Below, piece after piece: positions 33,727 to 42,041 of a stretch of 64,000 nucleotides of DNA. The stretch is from Pseudomonas sp. JQ170C. GTDB taxonomy: Bacteria; Pseudomonadota; Gammaproteobacteria; Pseudomonadales; Pseudomonadaceae. The translations under genes were made by a program, and so were the position numbers. The DNA is taken from contig NZ_CP141608.1 in the NCBI RefSeq assembly GCF_035581345.1, positions 2,820,501 through 2,884,500 of the forward strand, given 5' to 3'. The notes below the pieces were generated by a model, which saw nothing but the letters and a program-made list of their open reading frames with translations, was not told the origin of the DNA and made no database searches. The number at the start of each line of letters is the position of its first letter. Position 1 is the first letter of the stretch.

Positions 33727-36477
33727 ATGCTTTCGCTCATGCCGCTATTGCCCGATTCAGCCACCGACACTGATCCCTCCAATGTCCAGACCAAGGTCGT
33801 GCCGCCACGCGGGGCGCGCTTGCTGTTGGCCCGCGAGGGCTTGCTTGCGCGTTTGATGGAGGCTCGCCGACAGCGCTGCGTGGTGATCCAGGGCCCGGCC
33901 GGGAGCGGCAAGACCAGCACGCTGCTGGCCTGGCGGCGCGAGTTGCTGGCACTGCATTTCGATGTGGCCTGGTTGTCGCTGTCCGCCGATGACAATGACC
34001 CGGAACGCTTCTGTCATTGCCTGCAGGCCAGCCTGGCGGAAATCGACCCCACGCTGGTGCGCGAGGCCGGGTTCCTGCTGGGGCGCGACAATGGCGAGTT
34101 GGCCCTGGAACATTGGGTCATTACCCTGGTGCAGAGCATTGCCAGCCACGGGCGCGAGTTGGTGCTGATGCTGGACGACCTGCACCATGTGCAGGACCCG
34201 CACATTATCCAGGTGCTGCACTGGTTGCTCGATTACGCACCCGCCCGGCTGCACCTGGTGTTCTGTTCGCGGGAGGCCCCGCCGGTGGTCCTCGCACGCT
34301 TTCGTGGACGCGGCCAGGTCAGTGATTTCGACCTGCGCGACCTGCGCTTCAGCGCCGATGAATCGGAACGCTTTCTGCGCGAGCAACTGGGCAGCATCGA
34401 CCCTCGCGATGCGGCGGTGCTGCATGAGCTGACCGATGGCTGGGTCGCGGGGCTGCAGCTGTTTGCCGTGGACCTCAAGGCCAAGCAGGGCGGTCGCTTC
34501 GACCGGGTGCAGGTGCGCGATCCCGGTGCCTTTGCCAGTTACTTCGAGCGTGAAGTGCTGGTGCGCCTGGCGCCTGACGACCTGCGCCTGCTGACCCGGG
34601 TGTCGATCTGCGAACGCTTTTGCGCCTCGCTGTGCGCAACCCTGCTGGGCCAACCCCATGCCATCGCCCGGATGCTCACCCAGCTGACCCGCCTGGACAG
34701 CGACAACCTGTTCATCACCCAGGTCAAGAGCCATGATCAGGAGACCTGGTATCGCCTGCACCCGTTGCTGGGCAAGGTCCTGCTCAGTCGCCTGGAGGCC
34801 GAGGCCGATACCCGCGCGACGGACCTGCACGCCGCCGCCCGGGGCTGGTTCAGTGCCCATGGGCATCTCGACGAGGCCGTGCGCCATGCGGTGAAGGCCG
34901 GCGATGCCGAAGCCGCTGCCGACATCATCGAAGCCTGCGCCTATGACTTGCTGAACAAGGGCAACCTCAGCCAGGTGTCGGGGTTGTTGCGCAGCCTGCC
35001 AGCCGAGCAGACCGCCAGCCGTATCGGCCTGCAACTGGTGATGGCGCACCTGTCGCTGTACGCCCGCAATTACCCCGCCGTCGAGCAGAGCATGGCCGAG
35101 CTGCGCCGCCAGCACGCCGTGCTCGATCGCAATCAACAGCATGTGTTTACCGTGCTGCAAGGCAGCCTGGCGTTGTTCCAGGACGACACCGAGGCGCTGT
35201 TGGCATTGCTGCCCGCGCTGCTCGCCATACCTGAGGATGCCGACGATTTTGCCTATGCCGGGCGTTGCAACACCCTGGCCTGGCTGTACATGTACCAGGG
35301 CGAATTCGAGCAGGCCCGGGCGGTGCTCAAGGAGGGTGAACGCTTGCAGGGCTCACCACGGCGCAGCCTGGTGGGGCGCTGCTTCACGGGCATGAGCCTG
35401 GCGCTTGAAGGGCGCAGCACCGAAGCCGAGCACCTGTACCGCGAGGTGCTCGAACAGGCAGAAAGCCAGGGCGTGGCCTATCTGATCGTCAGCAGCATGG
35501 CAGCCGCGCTGCTGGGCATGGCGTTGTACGAACAGGGCGACTACGAGGCCGCGTGCCAGTTGCTGGAGCCGCGCATGAAGCTGCTGCAGCGGGTGGCGAT
35601 TCCCGACAGTGTGCTGCAGGCCATGCAGACCCTGGCCATGGCCCACTGGCTGGCGGGCCGGCACACCGAGGCCTGGAGCTGGGTCGAGCGTCTGGAGCAG
35701 TTTGCCAGCAGCTACAACCTGGACCGCCTGCTGGCAGCGGCATTGGTGTTGCGCATGCGCTGGGCCCAGCAGGGGGGGGATGAACAGCAGGCGGATGCGG
35801 CGCTGCAGCGTATCGAACAACTTGCCCGGGGTCATGACCCGCAAGGCCCGGGGACTGCCCATGAAGTGCAGGTCATCGCCCGTCGCGCCGCCAGCGAGCG
35901 GGATCTGCATGAGGGCAAGCTGAGGGACGCCGGGCAGCAGTTGCAGGCACTGATCGACACCTCGCGCCGTCACCGACGCTGGCGCCGGGTGGTGCCGATG
36001 CTGCTGCAAGTGGCGGTCAGCGAGCAGGGCCAGCAGCGGCCTGAAGCCGCCCGAGAATTGATCATCGAAGCCCTGCGCCAGGGCCATCGCCTGGGCCTGG
36101 TGCGCAGCCTGCTCGATGCCTGGCCCAGCGTGGCGGCCATGCTCCAGGCCTTGCTCGCCGAGGCTGAGCCGGACCCGGTGCTGGCGTTCTACACCCGCCG
36201 GTTGCTTGAGGTGGCGCGAAGCACTGCGGCCAGCCAGGAACATGCCGACGATGCCGACAGCCGCAAAGTGCTCAGCGCCCGTGAACTGGAGGTGCTGAGC
36301 CTGGTGGCCCGGACACTGCCGAACAAGAAGATTGCCAGGGTGTTGAACCTGTCACCGGAAACGGTGAAGTGGCACATGAAGAACATCTTCTACAAGCTGG
36401 GGGTCACCGGTCGCGACGAGGCGATTGCCAAGGCTCGCGACCTGGACCTGAAACTGCCCGACAACACCGCGCTGTGA
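33727..36477 (+). CDS. Large MalT-like LuxR-family ATP-dependent activator (third copy)
   Basis: A 916-residue STAND-type regulator. Walker A is IQGPAGSGKTSTLLAW (about residues 54-69), and a Walker B-like ELVLMLDDLHHV lies near 142-153. A tetratricopeptide-like helical region follows. The C-terminal LuxR/GerE HTH is LSARELEVLSLVARTLPNKK, then LNLSPETVKWHMKNIFYKLG. It is more distant from the other two copies than they are from each other. The start is uncertain between the ATGs at 33727 and 33739. Its stop touches the stop of the convergent thioesterase gene with no gap. It may control the thioesterase/ACAD or the thiolase operon at 39009; no direct evidence fixes the target. Confidence 0.88.
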   Translation: MLSLMPLLPDSATDTDPSNVQTKVVPPRGARLLLAREGLLARLMEARRQRCVVIQGPAGSGKTSTLLAWRRELLALHFDVAWLSLSADDNDPERFCHCLQASLAEIDPTLVREAGFLLGRDNGELALEHWVITLVQSIASHGRELVLMLDDLHHVQDPHIIQVLHWLLDYAPARLHLVFCSREAPPVVLARFRGRGQVSDFDLRDLRFSADESERFLREQLGSIDPRDAAVLHELTDGWVAGLQLFAVDLKAKQGGRFDRVQVRDPGAFASYFEREVLVRLAPDDLRLLTRVSICERFCASLCATLLGQPHAIARMLTQLTRLDSDNLFITQVKSHDQETWYRLHPLLGKVLLSRLEAEADTRATDLHAAARGWFSAHGHLDEAVRHAVKAGDAEAAADIIEACAYDLLNKGNLSQVSGLLRSLPAEQTASRIGLQLVMAHLSLYARNYPAVEQSMAELRRQHAVLDRNQQHVFTVLQGSLALFQDDTEALLALLPALLAIPEDADDFAYAGRCNTLAWLYMYQGEFEQARAVLKEGERLQGSPRRSLVGRCFTGMSLALEGRSTEAEHLYREVLEQAESQGVAYLIVSSMAAALLGMALYEQGDYEAACQLLEPRMKLLQRVAIPDSVLQAMQTLAMAHWLAGRHTEAWSWVERLEQFASSYNLDRLLAAALVLRMRWAQQGGDEQQADAALQRIEQLARGHDPQGPGTAHEVQVIARRAASERDLHEGKLRDAGQQLQALIDTSRRHRRWRRVVPMLLQVAVSEQGQQRPEAARELIIEALRQGHRLGLVRSLLDAWPSVAAMLQALLAEAEPDPVLAFYTRRLLEVARSTAASQEHADDADSRKVLSARELEVLSLVARTLPNKKIARVLNLSPETVKWHMKNIFYKLGVTGRDEAIAKARDLDLKLPDNTAL

Positions 36478-36942
36478 TCAGCGCGGGGTCACCGCATTGC
36501 CGATAAAGGTCGCCTTGCCCCGGGCGACCAGACGCTCGCCATCGAGCAGGTCGAGGCTGGCGTGGTACAGGGTGCGCCCCAGGCGGTGGATCTGCACTTG
36601 CGCTTCGACCCAGGCCCCCAGGGGCGCCGGGCACAGGTAATCCATGCTCAGGTTGATGGTTGCCGGTGGCATGTCGCTGCCGGCGGCGTACTTGAGTGCA
36701 CGGCCGAACGCGGTATCGGCCAGGGTGGCGAGAAAGCCGCCGTGGGCGATCCCCAGCGGGTTCAGGTGCTCGGGGCGGATTCTCGCGGCCATCACGACGC
36801 GCTGCGGATGGAAGTACAAGCCGGTGCATTGCGCCACGAAACCGCTGGGTGACATGGGCACAAAGCCGTCCGGCGGTGCATCGTCGGTACCCGGCACAGC
36901 GGCCTGGGAAAGGGTGGTGTCCTTGAAGTCGTTACCGCGCAT
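36478..36942 (-). CDS. PaaI-family hotdog thioesterase
   Basis: A 154-residue single-hotdog protein. The PaaI-type motif HGGFLATLADTAFGRAL lies near residues 68-84, with the catalytic-type Asp in LADTA. The family hydrolyses acyl-CoA thioesters and often relieves blocked CoA pools in aromatic or fatty acid catabolism. The start at 36942 (MRGNDFKD) has a GGAG ten bases upstream; an extension of eight residues to 36966 is less likely. A terminator hairpin separates it from the upstream ACAD gene, so it may have its own promoter or be only partly co-transcribed. The substrate is unknown. Confidence 0.85.
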   Translation of the reverse strand: MRGNDFKDTTLSQAAVPGTDDAPPDGFVPMSPSGFVAQCTGLYFHPQRVVMAARIRPEHLNPLGIAHGGFLATLADTAFGRALKYAAGSDMPPATINLSMDYLCPAPLGAWVEAQVQIHRLGRTLYHASLDLLDGERLVARGKATFIGNAVTPR

Positions 36943-36963
36943 GGGAAATCTCCATTCCAGCAA

Positions 36964-36993
36964 CAAAAACGCCCCGGCTTTGGCAGCCGGGGC
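36964..36993 (-). terminator. Intrinsic terminator after ACAD gene
   Basis: A 9-bp GC-rich stem (GCCCCGGCT with AGCCGGGGC) is followed on the minus strand by GTTTTTG. It lies 13 bases past the ACAD stop and before the thioesterase start. Confidence 0.8.
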
Positions 36994-37005
36994 GTGTCGG
37001 GTGGG

Positions 37006-38154
37006 TCAGAAAGTGCGCGCGATCAGCTCTTTCATGACTTCGTTGGAGCCGCCGTAGATCCGCATGGGGCGGGTGTTGATGTACAGCCGGGCAATCGGGT
37101 ATTCGAGCATGTAGCCGTAGCCGCCGTGCAGTTGCAGGCACTCGTCGATGATCTGGCAGGCCTGGGTCGAGGTCCACCACTTGGCCTTGGCCGCGGTGGC
37201 TGGGTCCAGTTCGTGGCGAATCATCTTGCCCATGCAGGCGTCGACAAAGGTTTGGGCGATGGTCACGGTGGTCTGCATCTCCGCCAGCTTGAAGCGGGTG
37301 TTCTGCATGTCCAGCAGTGGCTTGCCGAAGACCTTGCGGTCCTGGGTGTACTTGATGGTTTCTTCGACGGCACGCTCCATCGAACCCAAGGCGTTCATGG
37401 TGATGAACATGCGCTCTTCGGGCAGTTGCTGCATCAGTTGCACAAAACCCTGGCCTTCCTGCGGGCCCAGCAGGTTTTCCACGGGCACGCGCACGTCGTC
37501 GAAGAACAGCTCGGAGGTGTCCTGGCCTTTCTGGCCGAGCTTGTCGAGGATGCGGCCGCGACGAAAGCCCGGCAGGTCCTTGGTTTCCAGGACGATGATG
37601 GACATGCCCTTGGCACCCAGGCTCGGGTCGGTCTTGCACACCAGCAGCACCAGGTCGGCAAGGTAGCCGTTGGTGATGAAGGTCTTGGAGCCGTTGATGA
37701 CGTAGTGGTCGCCGTCGCGGATGGCCTTGGTCTTGACGTTCTGCAGATCGGTGCCGGCGCCGGGCTCGGTCATGGCGATGGCGGCGACCAGCTCGCCGCT
37801 GGCCATGCGCGGCAGCCAGCGTTGTTTCTGGGCCTCGCTGGCGTAGCGCAGGAGGTAGTGGGCGCAGATGGCGCTGTGCACGTTGGTGCCCAGGCTGGTG
37901 GCGACGGCGCGCGCCAGTTCGTAGCCGATGATGGCGTTGTGGGCGTGGCTGCCGCCGCCACCGCCGTATTCCTCGGGGATACCGGGGCAGAGCATGCCCA
38001 TTTCACCGGCCCTGTTCCAGGTCTGGCGGTCGACGTGCTGTTGCTTGGCCCAGCGTTCTTCGTGGGGCACCAATTCTTCCGCGGCGAAGCGGCGTACCGA
38101 TTGCTGGAAGATGGCCATGTCTTCGGTGAGCCAGGAGGGTCTGTAGTCGCTCAT
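37006..38154 (-). CDS. Acyl-CoA dehydrogenase (long-chain/isovaleryl-type)
   Basis: A 382-residue full-length ACAD. It has the flavin motif AMTEPGAGTDLQNV (about residues 127-140), GSKTFITNG (155-163) and the C-terminal IYGGSNEVMKELIARTF. Glu247 in LPEERMF sits at the long-chain/isovaleryl-type base position, as expected when the C-terminal site lacks Glu. The start at 38154 (MSDYRPSW) is supported by AAGGA upstream; the longer frame to 38262 is non-coding. It is closely related to the ACAD at 42042-43184: both begin with the same W(M/L)TEDxxxF pattern and share the GFRRG and ERxxIxxxAxxxME blocks. It is followed by a terminator and the thioesterase. Confidence 0.9.
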   Translation of the reverse strand: MSDYRPSWLTEDMAIFQQSVRRFAAEELVPHEERWAKQQHVDRQTWNRAGEMGMLCPGIPEEYGGGGGSHAHNAIIGYELARAVATSLGTNVHSAICAHYLLRYASEAQKQRWLPRMASGELVAAIAMTEPGAGTDLQNVKTKAIRDGDHYVINGSKTFITNGYLADLVLLVCKTDPSLGAKGMSIIVLETKDLPGFRRGRILDKLGQKGQDTSELFFDDVRVPVENLLGPQEGQGFVQLMQQLPEERMFITMNALGSMERAVEETIKYTQDRKVFGKPLLDMQNTRFKLAEMQTTVTIAQTFVDACMGKMIRHELDPATAAKAKWWTSTQACQIIDECLQLHGGYGYMLEYPIARLYINTRPMRIYGGSNEVMKELIARTF

Positions 38155-38308
38155 TGGGGTCCTTGGGTCGGTTGGGGGCTGTGCTGTCATGCTAGGTGGC
38201 CGCCGGCGCGGCCAGGGAGCGCCGAAGGGATGATGCTGCGGACGATGCGCGCCATCGTTCAAAGGAACGCCCCAAGGTAGGAACAGGCTTGCTCCCCCAG
38301 GATTACCC

Positions 38309-38835
38309 CCGGTAGGAGCGGGCTTGCCCCGCGATGCGCAGGATGCTGAATGCGGAGGTAGATCCCGCTTCGTAGCCGCTGGCGCCAGCCTGCGATCGGC
38401 CGCGCAGCGGTCGTTGTTCAGGCAGCATCATCTGTGCAAGCTGCAATGGCCTCTCGCGGGGCAAGCCCGCTCCTACAGACATACACCCGGTAGGAGCGGG
38501 CTTGCCCCGCGATGCGCAGGATGCTGAATGCGGAGGTAGATCCCGCTTTCGTAGCCGCTGGCGCCAGCCTGCGATCGGCCGCGCAGCGGTCGTGGTTCTG
38601 GCAACATCATCTGTGCAAGCCGAGATGGCCTCTCGCGGGGCAAGCCCGCTCCTACAGACATACACCCGGTAGGAGCGGGCTTGCCCCGCGATGCTCAGGA
38701 TGCTGAATGCGGGGGTAGATCCCGCTTCGTAGCCGCTGGCGCCAGCCTGCGATCGGCCGCGTAGCGGTCGTGGTTCTGGCAGCATCATCTGTGCAAGCTG
38801 CAATAGCCTCTCGCGGGGCAAGCCCGCTCCCACCG
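38309..38835. repeat. Tandem array of three composite REP units (period about 178 bp)
   Basis: Units start at 38311, 38489 and 38668. Each runs REP (GGTAGGAGCGGGCTTGCC...), the spacer GATGCTGAATGCGG, the CGTAGCCGCTGGCGCCAGCC...CGCAGCGGTCG element, the spacer CATCATCTGTGCAAGC and an inverted REP. The copies differ by only a few bases, so amplification is recent. The array fills most of the 854-bp gap between the ACAD (-) and thiolase (+) genes. The rest (38836-39008) should hold the thiolase promoter, but I cannot place it. Confidence 0.92.
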
Positions 38836-39008
38836 CACCACCTCACTACTCCTGCCCCTCGTTCCTTTGAACGCCTCCCTGGTTGATCCGCAACTTCATC
38901 CCTTCAGCGGTCGTAGCACCGCCTTGCCACTCCTACGATGGGCACCAACAACTACCGGCCGGCCGGGCAGGTACCCCTCTGAAAGTGCATGGCAAAGGAC
39001 ACGATTCG

Positions 39009-40193
39009 ATGAACGACAAAGTGGTGGTAGCCGGAGTTGGCATGATCCCGTTCGCCAAACCCGGTGCAAGCCCCAGCTATACCGACATGGGCGCACAGGC
39101 CACACGCCTGGCGCTCAAGGACGCCGGCATCGACTACGACAAGATCCAGATGGCCTTCACCGGTTATGTCTACGGTGACTCCACCTGCGGCCAGACCGCC
39201 CTGTATGAAGTCGGCCGCACCGGTATCCCGATCGTCAACGTCAACAACAATTGCTCTACCGGCTCCACCGCGCTGTACCTGGCCCGCGCTGCGGTGCAAA
39301 GCGGCCAGGCCGAGTGCGTGCTGGCCCTGGGCTTCGAGCAGATGCAGGCCGGTGCGCTGAAGTCGCACTGGGACGACCGTCCGCAGACCCGCGCCAGTGT
39401 CGTGCATGTGATGGAAGAGCTGACCCGCGATGTCGACCTGCCACGCGCCTTGAAAACCTTCGGCGGTGCCGGCCGCGAGCACATGCAGAAGTACGGCACC
39501 CGCATGGAAACCTTCGCCGCCATCCGCGCCAAGGCCAGCCGCCATGCCGCCAACAACCCGCTGGCGCTGTTCAAGAACATTGTCAGCACCGAAGAGGTGA
39601 TGAACGACAAGGTCATGTGGCCCGGTGTCATGACCCGCCTGATGGCCTGCCCACCCACCTGCGGCGCCGCTGCCGCGGTGGTCTGCTCGCCAGCCTTCGC
39701 CAAAAAGCACGGCCTGCGCAGCGATGTGGTGATCCTGGCCCAGTCGATGGTCACCGACCCGGTCGAGTCGTTCGATCCGCCGTCGATGATCGCCTACGCC
39801 GGTTTCCATATGGCCCAGCGCGCCGCCTACCAGGTGTACGAGCAGTCCGGCTTTGGCCCGCAGGATGTGCGCGCCGTGGAGCTGCATGACTGCTTCGCTC
39901 AGAACGAGTTGCTGACCTACGAAGCCCTGGGCCTGTGCCCGGTGGGCGGTGGCGAGCAGTTCGTGCTCGACGGCGACAACACCTACGGCGGCCAGGTGGT
40001 GACCAACCCCTCCGGCGGCCTGCTTTCCAAGGGCCACCCCCTGGGTGCCACGGGCCTGGCCCAGTGCTACGAGCTGACCCATCAGCTGCGTGGCAACGCC
40101 GACAAGCGCCAGGTCGACGAACTGAACATTGCCTTGCAACACAACCTGGGTCTGGGCGGCGCCTGTGTGGTGACGATGTTCGGCCGCAACTGA
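39009..40193 (+). CDS. SCP-x-type thiolase, second copy
   Basis: A 394-residue thiolase very close to the copies at 25364 and 48223. The nucleophile is Cys82 in NVNNNCSTGSTALYLAR, followed by ELHDCFAQNELLTYE, GHPLGATG and the C-terminal GGACVVTMFG. It cleaves a 3-oxoacyl-CoA, probably with preference for branched or bulky substrates as in the SCP-x family. AAAGGA at 38994-38999 supports the ATG. It is the first gene of an operon that encodes a full turn of beta-oxidation: thiolase, split hydratase, SDR, ACAD and acyl-CoA synthetase. Confidence 0.92.
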   Translation: MNDKVVVAGVGMIPFAKPGASPSYTDMGAQATRLALKDAGIDYDKIQMAFTGYVYGDSTCGQTALYEVGRTGIPIVNVNNNCSTGSTALYLARAAVQSGQAECVLALGFEQMQAGALKSHWDDRPQTRASVVHVMEELTRDVDLPRALKTFGGAGREHMQKYGTRMETFAAIRAKASRHAANNPLALFKNIVSTEEVMNDKVMWPGVMTRLMACPPTCGAAAAVVCSPAFAKKHGLRSDVVILAQSMVTDPVESFDPPSMIAYAGFHMAQRAAYQVYEQSGFGPQDVRAVELHDCFAQNELLTYEALGLCPVGGGEQFVLDGDNTYGGQVVTNPSGGLLSKGHPLGATGLAQCYELTHQLRGNADKRQVDELNIALQHNLGLGGACVVTMFGRN

Positions 40194-40226
40194 ACCCGCC
40201 AGCCCCTTACAACAACAAGAGGAACC

Positions 40227-40670
40227 ATGCACATGGCTGACAAGAACCTGATCGGGCACAAGCTCGGGACATTCAGCACCGAGGTCGAAAAGGGCCGCTT
40301 GCGCTTCTTCGCCAAGGCCATCGGTGAAACCGACCCGGTCTACACCGACGAAGCCGTTGCCAAGGCCGCAGGCCACAAATCGCTGCCGCTTGCGCCGACC
40401 TTTCTCAAATGCCTGGAAGGCGAGGGGCGCGAGCTGACAGCGTTCCTCAAGCTGGTGGACTTCGACCTGGGCCGCATCCTGCACGCCGAGCAGTCGTTCG
40501 TGTACCACAAGATGGCCTACGCCGGGGACGTGCTGACCTTCGACGCGACGATCACCGATGTCTACGAGAAGAAGGGCGGGGCCCTGCAGTTCGTGGTCAC
40601 CGAGTCGCGGGTGACCAACCAGGACGGCGAGCACATCGCCGATGTCCGCTCGTCTCTTGTCCAGCGCTGA
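40227..40670 (+). CDS. MaoC-like hydratase, N-terminal-type subunit
   Basis: A 147-residue hotdog protein of the N-terminal MaoC dehydratase type (FAS1 dehydratase region). IGHKLGTFSTEVEKGRLRFF, AIGETDPVYTDEAVAKAAGH and PLAPTFLKCLEG are typical. It lacks the G-D-x-N-P-x-H motif, which the next gene carries. Adjacent half-size MaoC proteins of this kind form heterodimers in which one chain binds the acyl group and the other has the catalytic dyad, as ChsH1/ChsH2-type hydratases do. The start may be 40227 or the ATG at 40233. The heterodimer is inference from gene order and motifs. Confidence 0.85.
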   Translation: MHMADKNLIGHKLGTFSTEVEKGRLRFFAKAIGETDPVYTDEAVAKAAGHKSLPLAPTFLKCLEGEGRELTAFLKLVDFDLGRILHAEQSFVYHKMAYAGDVLTFDATITDVYEKKGGALQFVVTESRVTNQDGEHIADVRSSLVQR

Positions 40671-40680
40671 GGAATTGCCG

Positions 40681-41109
40681 ATGTCCCTTGCCAACCACGT
40701 TCAGTTTTCCGATATCCAGGTCGGTGACCAAGTGCCGCTGCTCACGCTGCAGCCCGTCAATCGCACCACCCTGGCCCTGTACTGCGGCGCCTCGGGCGAC
40801 CACAACCCGATCCACGTCGACATCGACTTCGCCCGCAAGTCGCGCATGCCCGACGTCTTTGCCCACGGCATGCTCTCGGCCGCCTATCTGGGTCGCCTAC
40901 TGACCCAGTGGGTTCCCCAGCAGCAAGTGCGCTCGCTGTCGGTGCGCTTCACCGGCATCACCCAGCTGGGCCATGTGCCGAGCTGCAGCGGCACGGTCAC
41001 GGAAAAATTCCAAGAGAACGGCGAGCAGCGCGTACGCCTGGCCATCCGCTGCGCCAATCAGTACGGCGAAGACAAGCTGCTCGGCGAAGCCGTGGTTGCC
41101 CTGGCCTGA
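40681..41109 (+). CDS. MaoC-like enoyl-CoA hydratase, catalytic subunit
   Basis: A 142-residue hotdog protein with an intact hydratase-2 motif, YCGASGDHNPIHVD, giving catalytic Asp40 and His45, then the MPDVFAHGMLSAAYLG helix. It adds water to a 2-enoyl-CoA to give the (3R)-hydroxyacyl-CoA. The gene starts 10 bases after its presumed partner subunit at 40227. The stereochemistry implied by this family matches the SDR dehydrogenase encoded next, which resembles the (3R)-specific enzymes of multifunctional enzyme type 2. Confidence 0.88.
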   Translation: MSLANHVQFSDIQVGDQVPLLTLQPVNRTTLALYCGASGDHNPIHVDIDFARKSRMPDVFAHGMLSAAYLGRLLTQWVPQQQVRSLSVRFTGITQLGHVPSCSGTVTEKFQENGEQRVRLAIRCANQYGEDKLLGEAVVALA

Positions 41110-41140
41110 CCCCAAACCCCAGCATTTAAGGAACGGATTG

Positions 41141-41974
41141 ATGAAAAAGCTTGAAGGCAAAGTCGCCCTGGTGACCGGTTCCGGTCGTGGTATCGGTCGT
41201 GAAGTGGCGCTGCAACTGGCCGCCTACGGCGCGCGCGTAGTGGTCAACGACCTTGACGCAGAACCGGCCGAAGAAGTGGTCGCCACCATCCGCGGCGCCG
41301 GTGGCGAAGCAGTCGCCTGCGTGGGCAGCGTCACCGCGCCGGACTTCGCCGAGCGTCTGGTCAAGACCGCCGTCGACAACTACGGCGCCATCGACATCAT
41401 CATCAACAACGCCGGTTTCACCTGGGACAACGTGATCCAGAAGATGAGCGACGAGCAGTGGTACGCCATCATGGACTGCCACTTGACTGCGCCGTTCCGC
41501 ATCCTGCGCGCCGCCCAACCGGTGATCAGTGCCGCGGCCAAGAAAGAAGCCGCCGAAGGCCGCGAAGTGCTGCGCAAAGTCGTCAACATCTCGTCCGGCG
41601 CCGCCGGTGGCAACGTCGGCCAGAGCAACTACTCCTCGGCCAAGGCCGGCATGCTGGGCCTGACCAAGACCCTGGCCAAGGAGTGGGGCCGCCTGAAGGT
41701 CAACGTCAACGCCGTGGCCTTCGGCCTGGTCGACACCCGTCTGACCCAGGCCCTGGCCGGTGAAGACAGCAAGACCGTGAACATCGAAGGCCGCGAAATC
41801 AAGGTCGGCGTGCAGCAGTCGCGCCTGGACAGCGCCAGCCAGACCATCCCCCTCGGACGTCCCGGCAAGCCCGAAGAAGCGGCCGGTGCGGTGGTGATGT
41901 TCTGCCTGCCCGAGTCCGACTACTGCTCCGGCCAGGTCATCTACTGCGGTGGTGGCCCAGGTTCCAATTTCTGA
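41141..41974 (+). CDS. SDR-family 3-hydroxyacyl-CoA dehydrogenase-like oxidoreductase, second copy
   Basis: A 277-residue classical SDR, strongly similar to the one at 26591 through its whole length. It shows TGSGRGIG (residues 12-19), NNAGFTWDNVIQKM from residue 89, and catalytic Tyr164 and Lys168 in NYSSAKAG. Asp in NDLD suggests NAD(H). It shares the inserted segment IEGREIKVGVQQSR with its paralogue. AAGGAA upstream supports the ATG at 41141; the frame extends back into the MaoC gene but that part was discarded. It most likely oxidises the (3R)-hydroxyacyl-CoA made by the preceding hydratase. Confidence 0.9.
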   Translation: MKKLEGKVALVTGSGRGIGREVALQLAAYGARVVVNDLDAEPAEEVVATIRGAGGEAVACVGSVTAPDFAERLVKTAVDNYGAIDIIINNAGFTWDNVIQKMSDEQWYAIMDCHLTAPFRILRAAQPVISAAAKKEAAEGREVLRKVVNISSGAAGGNVGQSNYSSAKAGMLGLTKTLAKEWGRLKVNVNAVAFGLVDTRLTQALAGEDSKTVNIEGREIKVGVQQSRLDSASQTIPLGRPGKPEEAAGAVVMFCLPESDYCSGQVIYCGGGPGSNF

Positions 41975-42041
41975 TTGCTCCTTGCCCTGCAGCCCCTGGC
42001 GTTACGGACGCCAGGGGCGCTTCGACCTAGAGGTTCACGCA

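Noticed and set aside
12139..36477. Reading the three LuxR-type proteins as quorum-sensing receptors
   Set aside because: They lack an autoinducer domain, are about 900 residues long and have an N-terminal Walker A motif, which is the MalT/STAND layout.
38303..38846. Open frames over the REP array (repeating RSGLAPR-type peptides)
   Set aside because: These are translations of REP sequence and carry the repeat period; they are not proteins.
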